This document shows positions 21,730-30,662 of a stretch of 64,000 bases of DNA, one piece after another. The stretch covers positions 1,723,452 through 1,787,451 of the forward strand of contig RPFO01000017.1 of NCBI GenBank assembly GCA_009746045.1, in the 5' to 3' direction. The notes under the pieces were generated by a model that worked only from the letters and a program-made list of their open reading frames with translations, was not told the DNA's origin and made no database searches. The DNA comes from Mesostigma viride. Its lineage: Eukaryota; Streptophyta; Mesostigmatophyceae; Mesostigmatales; Mesostigmataceae. Every line of letters begins with the position of its first letter. Within the stretch, counting starts at the first letter, position 1. Both the position numbers and the translations under genes were made by a program.

Positions 21730-22331
21730 AAGCTGAGAGCTGGGTGCTTAAGTCTCTGGATATCAGGCTGGGAGCTTGATTGTACATAATCCTGAGCACA
21801 CCTTGAGGGGTGAGACATGTCTCTGGTGTGGGAATGTCTGACATTGTCTCTGATGGAGAGATGTCTATCTGGGGTTTTCATCTCAGTCTGAGGTTTCCCC
21901 AGATCTGTGGTTTGTGGGCGGGGTTCGATTCCCTGGTGCCGTCTTAAGGCGGAGTTTCACGGACTGGCTGACCCATCCACCATGCTGGTGAGGTGGCGAC
22001 AGGTCCCCTGATTTTCCACGGTTGGAACGAGTATGGGAGCTTGTGTTTTGCATGTGCTTCGCGTAGATGTTGTGTCTGGTTCGATAAGGGGCAGCAGACC
22101 GGCGCCGACTCCCGTCTGGGGGTCAGCAATGTTTTCTGATGAGCTGTTGTGGGTGATCTGTGGGGTTTCGCCTAAGGTCCTGAAGGTTGTACATACTTCT
22201 CAAGTTCTTAGCTGAACACCTATGGGCTGCCACAGTTGGCCAACCTCTTGTACATGGGTAACACAACGAGCCTCCCGTGAAGGGATAGGGACTCATTGTA
22301 ATTTGTTTGTGCTCCTGAGCCAGTATGGGTG
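21730..22331 (+). other. copia-1 3' non-coding region, left part
   Basis: Follows the pol stop with a purine-rich AAAAGCTGAGAGCTGGG, a plausible polypurine tract. It probably starts or precedes a 3' LTR, but no second copy exists in the window to define it. It is cut by copia-2 at CTATG and continues at 29825. Confidence 0.5.
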
Positions 22332-22336
22332 CTATG

Positions 22337-22715
22337 AGTTATGCAACACAAAGCTTGGAATGCTTGGGCACTGCCAAATGGCGTGTGTGTGCTTGAACGA
22401 CGAGACACCTTGGCATTAGGATAATGTGGCACATATACTGCTGGCCAGCCGTCAACGATGGCTGGCCAGACTTTGCGTAAGTTAAACTAACTTACTGATC
22501 CTGGACGGACTAACCTATCAGTTACAACCTGATCTAGTCAGTCCTAACATGACAACTACAGTCCCGGTACTGAGGTACCGGCTCATCACATACTGAGTAC
22601 AGCCACGTGTCCATGCCACGACTGTTCTAGTCCAGCACCGTCCCAGTACCCAATTGGGCGCCGGCGGTGCTGGCACGTGTCCACTTAGGCTACAGGCGGG
22701 AGACTTAGACTAACT
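22337..22715 (-). repeat. copia-2 3' LTR
   Basis: 379 bp, no differences seen by eye from 29441-29819. Plus-strand left end is AGTTATGCAACAC, right end is TTAGACTAACT. Contains GCTGGCCA-type inverted motifs near 22443-22470. Confidence 0.95.
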
Positions 22716-23098
22716 CCCACTTTAAGTTTTCTTTGGGTTTCAACAGAAACACACATAGCCATCAAATGGACGCAGCCATTCCCAATGCCTTAAAAAACTG
22801 TCAGATAACCTACTAGGACCCAAAGGTCACCTCACACATGTACAAGAGATGCATTAAAAAGGCCCCATGTCTCAAGCATGGTTTCTTAACTGAGTGAGAT
22901 GGGTGCTCCAGGCCCCAGCATGTCATGGTCATCCAAACAAGTGTCTCACAAAATTTTATTCAATAAATAACACATTCATCATGTCCCAACTTTCTAGACC
23001 AGTGCTTCTCACTGTCAGAAAACTACCCAGCTGCCACTGCAGCCTTTCAGCTGCAGTATTAGGCAGGGGGTCATGGGCTAACATGTACAATGTGCCAG

Positions 23099-24490
23099 TC
23101 ACTTCAGACTGTAACCAGGGTTCATCAACCCATACAAGACCTGGTATTGTGGTCCTGCTGCTTGTGGCACCTTGGTCAGTGCATCTGCAGCATTGTCTTT
23201 GTCCCTGACGTGGGCTTTAGACTCCAGGTACTTGCATTCCTGTTTTAGCACAATCCAATCCAGGTCCGAGTGTACAGCCAAAGGATTGGCAAGGAAAGAG
23301 ATGATAGATTGAGAGTCAGTCAGCAAATGTGCTTTCACTCCTGCAGAGCTACCAGCCTGGTGTTGAAGCCAGACCAGCAAGTGATTGAGATACCTTGCAT
23401 GCAAGACAGAAGATACCACAGCCCTGCATTCAGCTACATTGCTACTCACAGCTTTCCTCTTGTGCAATCTACTGAACCAGGAGACTAGTGACTTCTTCCC
23501 ACCTTGGTTATGCAGGAAAAACAATCCAGCCTCTCTGGCTTGAACCTTGGTAACTACCCTGGACTCCATTGAACTATCCATCATGCACGTGATGTGAATG
23601 GGAGTAAACAGGTCCAGTGAGTGAAGCATCAAAGGTGGACCATCATGCAACAACTGCTTGATTGCCCGTGCTCCTACCTCCTGTAGTACCTCATCATCTA
23701 CCCTGCTCACAAAAGCCAGGTGGGGTGCACATGTAGCACATAGCCAACCAAGCTTGCCTCTAATGGTAGGGCACATGTCAGGGGTGATGTGAACAGGCAG
23801 GACATCCAGACAAGACTTAATGTATTCAGCAGAGGCCTGCATGGAACAAACCCAGCTGCCCTGCTGCTGCAGCAACTCAAGCATCATGCCACAGAACTTG
23901 ACTGGCTCCTTGCCCAGCTCTAGCTGCTTGCCAATCTCAAAACTGGCAGACACCTGAGCTATGAAAGCATCCACTGCAGCTCTAGGACCTGAGATTAACT
24001 GATCATCCCCATGCCAGACAAACATCATCATTCCATCAGGGTGTGGGATGACAAACAGGCAAGGGTCAATGTCATCATAGGTGGCCCCTAGCTTCATGAA
24101 TACCTCCTGTGCAGACAGCCTAAAAATTTTTGGAGCTGACTGCAACCCTTCAACCCCCAGGTTTGGCCTCAACAAGGGTTGAACAATATCCCTGTGCCAC
24201 ACCTTAGGAGTATTCACCACGTATACCTGACCTCTCCAGACCTGCTGTGCTATGGCAGGGTCCCCCTTTAGAAAGGCTCTTTTGATATCTGTGGCTTTAC
24301 ACACATAATCCTTCCCTGTATTAAGCTGATGCAAAAACAAGGAAAGCAACACCTTGAGAGACGTTTGCTGAATACCAGGAGTATAAAGCTCAGCCTCTGT
24401 CAGCTCTGTAGAGCCCCTGAACTCAGTAACACATGGCCTAGCATGGAAAATGGGTGGTCCCCCATCAGCCTGAGGTTTATGCTTGCACAC
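23099..24490 (-). CDS. copia-2 reverse transcriptase and RNase H
   Basis: Copies element RNA to DNA and degrades the RNA strand. RT motifs are TDIKRAFLKGD (Asp near residue 68), GLQSAPKIFRLS and WHGDDQLI (Asp-Asp near 162-163), with HGDD instead of YVDD. RNase H has CMMDSSMESR, LVSWFSRLHKRKAVSSNVAEC and LLTDSQSIISFL, the Ty1/copia type. The frame is intact for 463 residues. It starts at an internal Met, and upstream sequence belongs to the same polyprotein in another frame. It aligns throughout with the copia-1 RT-RNase H. Confidence 0.95.
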   Translation of the reverse strand: MCKHKPQADGGPPIFHARPCVTEFRGSTELTEAELYTPGIQQTSLKVLLSLFLHQLNTGKDYVCKATDIKRAFLKGDPAIAQQVWRGQVYVVNTPKVWHRDIVQPLLRPNLGVEGLQSAPKIFRLSAQEVFMKLGATYDDIDPCLFVIPHPDGMMMFVWHGDDQLISGPRAAVDAFIAQVSASFEIGKQLELGKEPVKFCGMMLELLQQQGSWVCSMQASAEYIKSCLDVLPVHITPDMCPTIRGKLGWLCATCAPHLAFVSRVDDEVLQEVGARAIKQLLHDGPPLMLHSLDLFTPIHITCMMDSSMESRVVTKVQAREAGLFFLHNQGGKKSLVSWFSRLHKRKAVSSNVAECRAVVSSVLHARYLNHLLVWLQHQAGSSAGVKAHLLTDSQSIISFLANPLAVHSDLDWIVLKQECKYLESKAHVRDKDNAADALTKVPQAAGPQYQVLYGLMNPGYSLK

Positions 24491-24501
24491 AAACTTTAAC
24501 C

Positions 24502-25224
24502 TTAGCTTCTTGGCCCAGCTGGCATAGCATCAAGAGGAGTCACAGGTGGTGTGTGTGTGGGACTACGTGCATCTGGAACAACCCACTCCTCCCTGGCTTT
24601 GGTAAAAGCCTCAAGCCACTTAAGAAACCCAATCTGCGTCTGGCAGTCCCGTACAATATCATCATAGGACAGGGGAGACATGGATGCAACATCCCATCTA
24701 CCAAGCCCAAACGCTGAAGGGTGTAGCTTTTGAGAGTGTATGAGGTCCTCCACACACGGTTCCTGACCTGGGAGGTACTTGGGCTTAACTGCATTGATGG
24801 CAGCATCCAACCCAGTGCTAATCTGGCTCAAAGGGATTTTAAAATGATCTAGAGGCACCTGTCCTACCCCTGCCACACTCAACCTCCCAGCTGAGATGAC
24901 AACACCAGGGTAAGATACAAAAGGTTCCCCTAACAGGGCATTCCCTGAGTAACCCTCAACCACCTGAAATGGAGTGGGCATACCCAAGATTTGAATGCTC
25001 ACCTGACCTTTGACCTGCATTTTGGTTTTGCCTGAAAAATCTGACACTCTAGCCCATGGTGAGGCCTTCATTTTCAGACCAGATACAGCTTCTGCACTGA
25101 TGATACTCACCTGTGCTTGGGTGTCTACAGCCAAAATACTAGGATCTTGACCTGCATCCCCTACAGCATTGACCTGTGCTGTACCTGTTGCCACAACTGC
25201 TTTAGTGTTGTGTGCCTTGTGCAA
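24502..25224 (-). CDS. copia-2 aspartic-protease-like domain between integrase and RT
   Basis: 240 residues. Near residue 34 it carries VDTQAQVSIISAEA, aligned with the copia-1 IDTNAQVSVM. The catalytic-loop triad reads DTQ instead of DTG/DSG. Downstream it has RVSDFSGKT (flap-like region) and NALLGEPFVSYPGVVI, which fits the retropepsin ILG strand. A region preceding RT follows (PLSYDDIVRDCQ, FLKWLEAFTKAREEW), matched in copia-1. It is separated from integrase by a -1 shift near an A5 run at about 25280 and from RT by another shift near 24500. Whether it is an active enzyme is unknown. Confidence 0.8.
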   Translation of the reverse strand: MHKAHNTKAVVATGTAQVNAVGDAGQDPSILAVDTQAQVSIISAEAVSGLKMKASPWARVSDFSGKTKMQVKGQVSIQILGMPTPFQVVEGYSGNALLGEPFVSYPGVVISAGRLSVAGVGQVPLDHFKIPLSQISTGLDAAINAVKPKYLPGQEPCVEDLIHSQKLHPSAFGLGRWDVASMSPLSYDDIVRDCQTQIGFLKWLEAFTKAREEWVVPDARSPTHTPPVTPLDAMPAGPRS

Positions 25225-26474
25225 GGCCTTAAGAATCTCAGCAAATGACTTCCTGGGAACGACAGGATCTGCTCTTTTTGTGACTCCTCCAGGTGTGAGG
25301 GAGGTGCTACCTGCTGCTCACCCTGTGCACCGTCCTCCTGCCCAGGTGGACTATTGGGTTGTAGTGGGGCTGCACTACTGAGGAACACAGGAGCTTCTAC
25401 TGTGGTGCTAGTGCTTGCATCAATGACGTCCTTAGCCAATTCATTGGGTGAGATCAATCCACCAGACTCCTGCTCTGAATCCATGTCCAAGAATTCTACC
25501 CCTGACACGTCTGCCAGTGGTGGGTAATAAAGCTTGAGTCTATGCTTGCTGACCACACGCTCTCTGTCATGTTGTATAGTGACTGCAGTCCCTTCTTCAT
25601 GAATTTTGGTGACTACAGCTGGACCGTGCCATCTGGCAGAGTGTGCTCTTCCTCTGTCACCCTCTCTGAAAAACAACACATGGTCCCCCACTTCAAACAC
25701 AGGCCTGGCATTATTTTTGTCTTTCTTTGCCAGCAACTTGGCTAAGTGCTGCCTTTGTGTGTTGTAGTGAGTGTGTACCTCTGAAGCATAGCTGCCTGAC
25801 TGAAGGCCAGTTGGGGTGATTTCCCCAAAAGGTGAGGACATTATTGGTTTGGCGTTTAGCTGGGTAGTCACCCCTGCTGCCCAAGATGCCCTGTCAGCAT
25901 AGCTACCAGAGTCAGCCAACCTGGATGGCATTTTTCTTATCACATCCCTGATGGCTCTCATGGTACGTTCTACCAACCCCTGACGTTCATGATCTTGAGC
26001 CCCAGACACTTCTATCTTGGGCAGGTCATTCCTGTCCTGGATGCAGAGAAACTGCTGATCCAGCATTACTTTTTCAATGGGGTGAAAACGTGCCAAGGCT
26101 ATCTGTAAAGCTCTGTGCAGCTGCTCTTTATCCATCCCAGGCAGGGGCTCCACTACCACAAACCTTGACCAGGCATCCTTTATGACTAGGTAGTATACCG
26201 TGTCCTTCACCACGTGTATAACATCCCCAACCAGTTTGCCTCTAGCCAGTGGTGGTGTGGCCACATGCCATTTTCTGGGCTTAGGAGCATATAGCTGACA
26301 TTGCTCACAGTGCTTACGTACGTGCCTGCACATCTGTTCCAGATCATGGCCTTGTATTTTATTGGCTAGCCTTTCAGCCACAGCCTCATGGCCCATAACC
26401 TTGTGCAGTTGCTCTGCTAGAGCACCATACGTGATTACCTTTTCTGCTGCTGCACTAAGGGAAGCTATGGTGGG
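25161..26474 (-). CDS. copia-2 integrase
   Basis: Joins element DNA into the genome. The frame is open from 26474. The first Met (26396) falls inside the zinc region, so translation must start upstream as part of a polyprotein. HHCC is LHKVMGH, then MCRHVRKHCEQC. Core: Asp in LVGDVIHVV, a DAWSRF strand, Asp in VMLDQQFLC, Glu in RQGLVERTMRAI. The spacing of second Asp to Glu is 29 residues, as in copia-1. The C-terminal domain includes VFEVGDHVLFF and ARWHGPAVVTKIHEEG. No protease lies between Gag and this frame. Confidence 0.92.
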   Translation of the reverse strand, partial: PTIASLSAAAEKVITYGALAEQLHKVMGHEAVAERLANKIQGHDLEQMCRHVRKHCEQCQLYAPKPRKWHVATPPLARGKLVGDVIHVVKDTVYYLVIKDAWSRFVVVEPLPGMDKEQLHRALQIALARFHPIEKVMLDQQFLCIQDRNDLPKIEVSGAQDHERQGLVERTMRAIRDVIRKMPSRLADSGSYADRASWAAGVTTQLNAKPIMSSPFGEITPTGLQSGSYASEVHTHYNTQRQHLAKLLAKKDKNNARPVFEVGDHVLFFREGDRGRAHSARWHGPAVVTKIHEEGTAVTIQHDRERVVSKHRLKLYYPPLADVSGVEFLDMDSEQESGGLISPNELAKDVIDASTSTTVEAPVFLSSAAPLQPNSPPGQEDGAQGEQQVAPPSHLEESQKEQILSFPGSHLLRFLRPCTRHTTLKQLWQQVQHRSML

Positions 26475-26830
26475 TCACGCATCATGTGTGACAGTGTCAT
26501 GTCATATGCCACTTCCCAATCCACATCATCACACTCAGGCAACACTTGGCAGACAGAAGGTAACAGGAAACCATTTGTGAAAAATGGTGAGGGTAGCTTA
26601 CAGGTGTCACCCTGGTCTGCCGCCCCCGCGCGGTTGTAGCGCCCTGGCGTGGTCTTGTTGTGCCTGGGTGCCGTGCAGCGCGCTCCTGCTGCAATGGGGT
26701 GACGTGTTTTCCAGCATCCAGGACAAACATCAACGTCAGAACCATAGTCGGGTTTGCCTTTCCAGCAGTCATCTTTTAGGTGCCCCTTACAAAGGCACCT
26801 AGTGCAATGCTTGGTGGGGTCATGAGGCAA
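26465..26830 (-). CDS. copia-2 Gag C-terminus, nucleocapsid CCHC
   Basis: Contains the zinc knuckle CTRCLCKGHLKDDC (C-x2-C-x4-H-x4-C), followed by a second Cys pair (CPGCWK). It ends at a TAG, and the integrase frame overlaps in the -1 frame. It is separated from the Gag core by shifts located in G7-G8 runs at about 26920-26970, which may be real or sequencing-length errors. Confidence 0.85.
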   Translation of the reverse strand: MPHDPTKHCTRCLCKGHLKDDCWKGKPDYGSDVDVCPGCWKTRHPIAAGARCTAPRHNKTTPGRYNRAGAADQGDTCKLPSPFFTNGFLLPSVCQVLPECDDVDWEVAYDMTLSHMMRDPP

Positions 26831-26903
26831 CCTCTTGTCCCCCCCTGCTGGCTTAGCACCCCCTGGCTTGCTAGCTCCCCCACTTTGTTTTCTGTTTTTA
26901 TTG

Positions 26904-27824
26904 TTATTGTTCTTTCCCCCCCCTTGTTTCCACCTCCCCCACTTTTGTTGTTTTTGTTTTTATCCCCCCCATTACCGCCTTTACCTGGGCTACCAGCGAC
27001 TGCATCTGCTTCTTGGAGAGCCCCGTACCTGAGGCTTCCTCCCCCTTTACCTGCTTCACCTTTCCCTCCTTGGCTGCAGCAGCAAACGGCTCTAGGCATT
27101 GCTGCACATAGGCCATTGCCTTCCTGAAGTCCTCCCACTTATCCTTCAGACCTGCCAGGATTACTGACAGGGTGGTGGGGTCCAGTTCTGCCTTTTGTAG
27201 CCATAGGTGTACTAGGTACTTGGCATTGAGCTTCTTCAGCTCCTCATCTCCCTCTATGTACATGACATATTTTTTGTTGTCACTCACATAGTCACGCTTA
27301 TTGACCTTATAGGCCTCTATCCACTGGAAGCCCTTAAGCACTTCTAAGTGCTCCCCCGTGGTAACAAGTGCCCTAAGATCAACCATGAACTGCGCCCACA
27401 ACACATTTTCTGCCACGTCTACCCCGCTGCTGGCACGCTTTTGGTACAATTGTACCAACTGCTGGATAGGCTTGGCAGATTGATGGATGGGTGTGGACGC
27501 ACGTAGAGAGGCAAACCAATCACGGACATTGTCGCTAGCATATGCATGTGACAACTTAAACAACCACTCCCTAGCTTCGTCCTGGGTATGGCCCTCTGGC
27601 AAACCCGGAAACACTAGCTTGTCCTCTTTCTTTTTTGGATCAAACCTGGGCCTAGTCAAGGCCATGTTGGAGGTTGTTGTCGTTCCTGCAGTTGGCGGTT
27701 GCTGCTGCTGCTGCTGTTGCTGTCGCTGCTGCTGCTGCTGCCGCTCCCCGCCCTCGTGCCGTGTTGGTGCAGACTCCTGCGTGCCGTGTCCTGCCCCGCC
27801 CTGGTTCCCCCCTCTCCCCGTCAT
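26904..27824 (-). CDS. copia-2 Gag core
   Basis: Capsid-forming part. Starts MTGRGGNQGG and passes through a poly-Gln run into an alpha-helical capsid region (DEAREWLFKLSHAYA, then LWAQFMVDLRALVTTGEHLE, then KYLVHLWLQKAELDP). This region aligns by eye with copia-1 Gag. The Gly/Lys/Asn-rich linker before the zinc knuckle contains two long G runs where the frame is lost. Confidence 0.8.
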   Translation of the reverse strand: MTGRGGNQGGAGHGTQESAPTRHEGGERQQQQQRQQQQQQQQPPTAGTTTTSNMALTRPRFDPKKKEDKLVFPGLPEGHTQDEAREWLFKLSHAYASDNVRDWFASLRASTPIHQSAKPIQQLVQLYQKRASSGVDVAENVLWAQFMVDLRALVTTGEHLEVLKGFQWIEAYKVNKRDYVSDNKKYVMYIEGDEELKKLNAKYLVHLWLQKAELDPTTLSVILAGLKDKWEDFRKAMAYVQQCLEPFAAAAKEGKVKQVKGEEASGTGLSKKQMQSLVAQVKAVMGGIKTKTTKVGEVETRGGKEQ

Positions 27825-28476
27825 CCGCCCCCTCGTCCCTCCTCCGCTTTGGCTGGGGTGCGCATGCCTCTGCCTGCGCCCTTCGCTTGGCCGGCTTCAG
27901 CGATGCCACTAGCCTGGCCACCGTGTCGGCCAACGTCGCCTGCTCGCCTGGAGACAGCGGGGTATCTGCTTCCAGCATGGCTTGCGCCAGCTGAAGCTGA
28001 TCAATGAGGTCCTCCCTGTTGGACAGGTTAGACGGTCCGGCTTCACCAGGCTGCCTGTAAACACGCGTGCGTGCGGCAGTGCCATCACGGTTGGTGATGG
28101 TCTTCTTAGGCTGCGACAAATAATAAAACATTTGGCTTGCAGAAACATCCTCATCCGGCCCAAGGCCAAACTCGACTCTCACCGCTTCACCAAGCGGTCC
28201 CCTCACCGCTGTCTTACGTGCATGCTTGAGCATGCGTCGTCGCTGCTTCAGGATGCGCTGCTCCATCCTTCCCACATTGGCTTCCCACCGTGCCAGCGAG
28301 CGTCTGTAACGTTCCTGCGCCTCCGGCCTGCCAGGCGCCTCCATCTCAGCCATGTGCTGCAGCTTCATCGCCTGCGCCTTTTTCCACACCCTGAGTTCGC
28401 GGACCATCCGGTCCCGGCGCACCTGGGTGATCGACATTTTGAGCTTGATGCGCTCCGTCAGCGCGATTTGCCTCAC
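27652..28476 (-). CDS. copia-2 upstream ORF, charged helical protein
   Basis: 274 residues, rich in Arg, Lys, Glu and Gln (MVRELRVWKKAQAMKLQHMA), coiled-coil-like, then an Ala/Arg-rich tail that overlaps the start of the Gag core in another frame. It is probably the N-terminal part of a long Gag precursor now split by frameshifts, not a separate gene. Confidence 0.5.
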   Translation of the reverse strand: MRQIALTERIKLKMSITQVRRDRMVRELRVWKKAQAMKLQHMAEMEAPGRPEAQERYRRSLARWEANVGRMEQRILKQRRRMLKHARKTAVRGPLGEAVRVEFGLGPDEDVSASQMFYYLSQPKKTITNRDGTAARTRVYRQPGEAGPSNLSNREDLIDQLQLAQAMLEADTPLSPGEQATLADTVARLVASLKPAKRRAQAEACAPQPKRRRDEGADDGERGEPGRGRTRHAGVCTNTARGRGAAAAAAATATAAAAATANCRNDNNLQHGLD

Positions 28477-28675
28477 CCGCTCCGCATGCTCGCGCTCCTT
28501 CTTGGCCTCTGCCGCGGCCCTCCGCGCCTGCCGACGCTGCTTGTCGGCGTGAACGTCGCCATGCGCTTCTGCGCTTCACGCTCCCGCGCCGTCATTGCCG
28601 GGGTCATGAGGATCTCGTCCTCAGCAGATGCCCCCGACGGACCTGTCAAAGAGAACTCCGACTCCTGATGCACAC

Positions 28676-29302
28676 CTAGGTGTACCTTCGGCTCACGAGA
28701 CCGACGCAACTTTTAAAACATGCAAGGTCCCCCCGACGCATCACCTCAAACTGCTCCTCGCCAGAAGCCAGCTCACTGCTGTGAAACAACGCCCGGCGCA
28801 CGTTCTCAGCATCCGCCCTCTGCTGGGCGCGAGCACGTGCGTGCGTGTCCGCGCGCCGAAGCTCCCGCTCCTCGCGCTCAGCCATCGCCCTAGCGAGGCC
28901 TTCATCCGCGGCCACCTGCCGCGAGCGTGCGTCGTCCTGCTCCTCGGCTGAGGAACCAGGCTGGAGCCCATACAGCTCCATGGACTCCTCCTCTGCAGGA
29001 GGTGCCGAAGGTCCAACCCCCGCCGCTGCAGCTGTCGGGGCGTAAGGAGGACCCCTCGGCCTGTTGACCACAGGCGTGGATCCCCTCCCCTGCGGATACA
29101 GGGGCACTCGCAGCACCACGCTGCTGTACGAACCATCGGACAAGTGGCCCGATGAAGACGTGTCCGACGACGTCGGGTCAGCCTCCATAGACTGATTGAA
29201 GCTCCTCGCCGCCCGCTCAATCTCTGCCTGGGCGGCAAGCTCCGAGTCGGACGTCCCCGACGATGAAGACGTCGGAGTGCTGGACCGGCTCCTTGGTCGC
29301 AT
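28676..29302 (-). CDS. copia-2 first ORF after the 5' LTR, acidic N-terminal region
   Basis: 208 residues, starts MRPRSRSSTPTSSSSGTSDS about 140 bp inside the 5' LTR. Ser/Glu-rich, then an Arg/Glu helix (MAEREERELRRADTHARARA). No known domain. Likely the extreme N-terminus of the same precursor, or an extra ORF special to this element. Confidence 0.5.
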   Translation of the reverse strand: MRPRSRSSTPTSSSSGTSDSELAAQAEIERAARSFNQSMEADPTSSDTSSSGHLSDGSYSSVVLRVPLYPQGRGSTPVVNRPRGPPYAPTAAAAGVGPSAPPAEEESMELYGLQPGSSAEEQDDARSRQVAADEGLARAMAEREERELRRADTHARARAQQRADAENVRRALFHSSELASGEEQFEVMRRGDLACFKSCVGLVSRRYT

Positions 29303-29440
29303 TGGAGCCTTACCCTTGTTGCATTTGGGTTAGACATTTTTCAAAAAAAACTGGAGGTAGAAAAATGGAATGGGTTGTTTTTGTTCGCGAAATGAACGCT
29401 CGTCGTCTGTTGTGTGTATGTTTTTGGAGTTTTTAATGCA

Positions 29441-29819
29441 AGTTATGCAACACAAAGCTTGGAATGCTTGGGCACTGCCAAATGGCGTGTGTGTGCTTGA
29501 ACGACGAGACACCTTGGCATTAGGATAATGTGGCACATATACTGCTGGCCAGCCGTCAACGATGGCTGGCCAGACTTTGCGTAAGTTAAACTAACTTACT
29601 GATCCTGGACGGACTAACCTATCAGTTACAACCTGATCTAGTCAGTCCTAACATGACAACTACAGTCCCGGTACTGAGGTACCGGCTCATCACATACTGA
29701 GTACAGCCACGTGTCCATGCCACGACTGTTCTAGTCCAGCACCGTCCCAGTACCCAATTGGGCGCCGGCGGTGCTGGCACGTGTCCACTTAGGCTACAGG
29801 CGGGAGACTTAGACTAACT
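29441..29819 (-). repeat. copia-2 5' LTR
   Basis: 379 bp, matching the 3' LTR without visible differences, so insertion is recent. Should hold the promoter. No clear TATA box was identified. Confidence 0.95.
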
Positions 29820-29824
29820 CTATG

Positions 29825-30662
29825 TACATATAATAAGGAATCCAAGCTGACTGTCATGCCCAGCGGGTTGTGACTTGTAGTCGGGGAGGATGTCCAGTAC
29901 CCATTGTGTGTGTTTGTATGTAGACTTGTGTGAGCTGCTACAGCTCAAGAAAAGAAAGGATTGGAGTTAACGCCAAGCGCATTGGCGTGATCCTGATTCG
30001 GCATATCTCTGCGATTCCAGCGGCACCGGAACGAGTTCATTCCGACAAGTATCAAGAAAGTTATGGCGTTCCGACTTCCCGGTCGCGCGCGAGCGCGAGC
30101 CGGCTGTTCTTCTAAGTCGGACCTGAATATTTGCCGACGACATATGGGGTCGACAGTAATTCCTGGGCTGACAGGAATTAGGTGCTGTACCTACGACGGT
30201 ATTGGATTAATACGTCGTACGCAGGAAATAGGAACCTTAACCTGTGGTCTGTTGGTACCGCAGTTTAGTCCTGGACTTCTAGGTGCAGATGCAATAATCA
30301 CTGTGGTGACTGTACTCTGTGGTCCCTGTGCCTGTATGGCAGACCTACTGTATAGGAACTGGGCGCTGTACAGGTAGTGAATACTGTACCGGGGGTGTTA
30401 TTACTGAGCAGGCCTCCTAGGCTGCTCAGGACTAGCAAGCACAGTGCACAAGTATATAAACAATAGGCCAGTGCCATTTGGGAAGATCTCTTGCGAGCCC
30501 GCCTCACGTGTTGTGCCTTGACTTGGCAAGCGCGTGTACAAGCCTCAAATGTGTGAGCGCTGTAACATTATCCAATTTTAACAAAGCTCCGTTTCCAACC
30601 ATATTCACACATTGCTGCATTGCAACCATATCCTTCACATTGCGTGTGCTAAGAACGTTAAC
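29825..30662 (+). other. copia-1 3' flank continues, then unassigned
   Basis: Resumes copia-1's 3' region after copia-2 and contains no convincing ORF. The place where copia-1 ends cannot be fixed without its 5' LTR. Confidence 0.5.

Larger units (their letters stand above)
2391..22331 (+). mobile_element. copia-1: degenerate copia-like LTR element, split by nested insertions
   Basis: Gag (2391-3296) and pol (18045-21729) of one element are separated by a 14.7-kb CACTA-type insertion. If the insertion and one copy of the GT duplication are removed, the gag frame runs directly into the pol-side frame. The 3' non-coding region is split by copia-2 and resumes at 29825. No 5' LTR was found. The sequence before 2391 does not resemble the region after 21729, so the 5' end is lost or too diverged. 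RNase H and RT motifs place it in the Ty1/copia group. The domain order INT-PR-RT-RH is not the usual one for that group. Confidence 0.8.
22337..29819 (-). mobile_element. copia-2: complete copia-like LTR retrotransposon, 7483 bp
   Basis: Two 379-bp direct repeats (22337-22715 and 29441-29819) bound the element, and the 5-bp duplication CTATG (22332-22336 and 29820-29824) flanks it. On the minus strand the order is 5' LTR, N-terminal ORFs, Gag with CCHC, integrase, protease-like domain, RT-RNase H, 3' LTR. LTR ends are AGTTA...TAACT instead of TG...CA. A short AAAGTGGG precedes the 3' LTR. No canonical TGG-type primer site follows the 5' LTR (sequence TGCATTAAAAAC). It is inserted in copia-1's 3' region. 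Confidence 0.95.
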
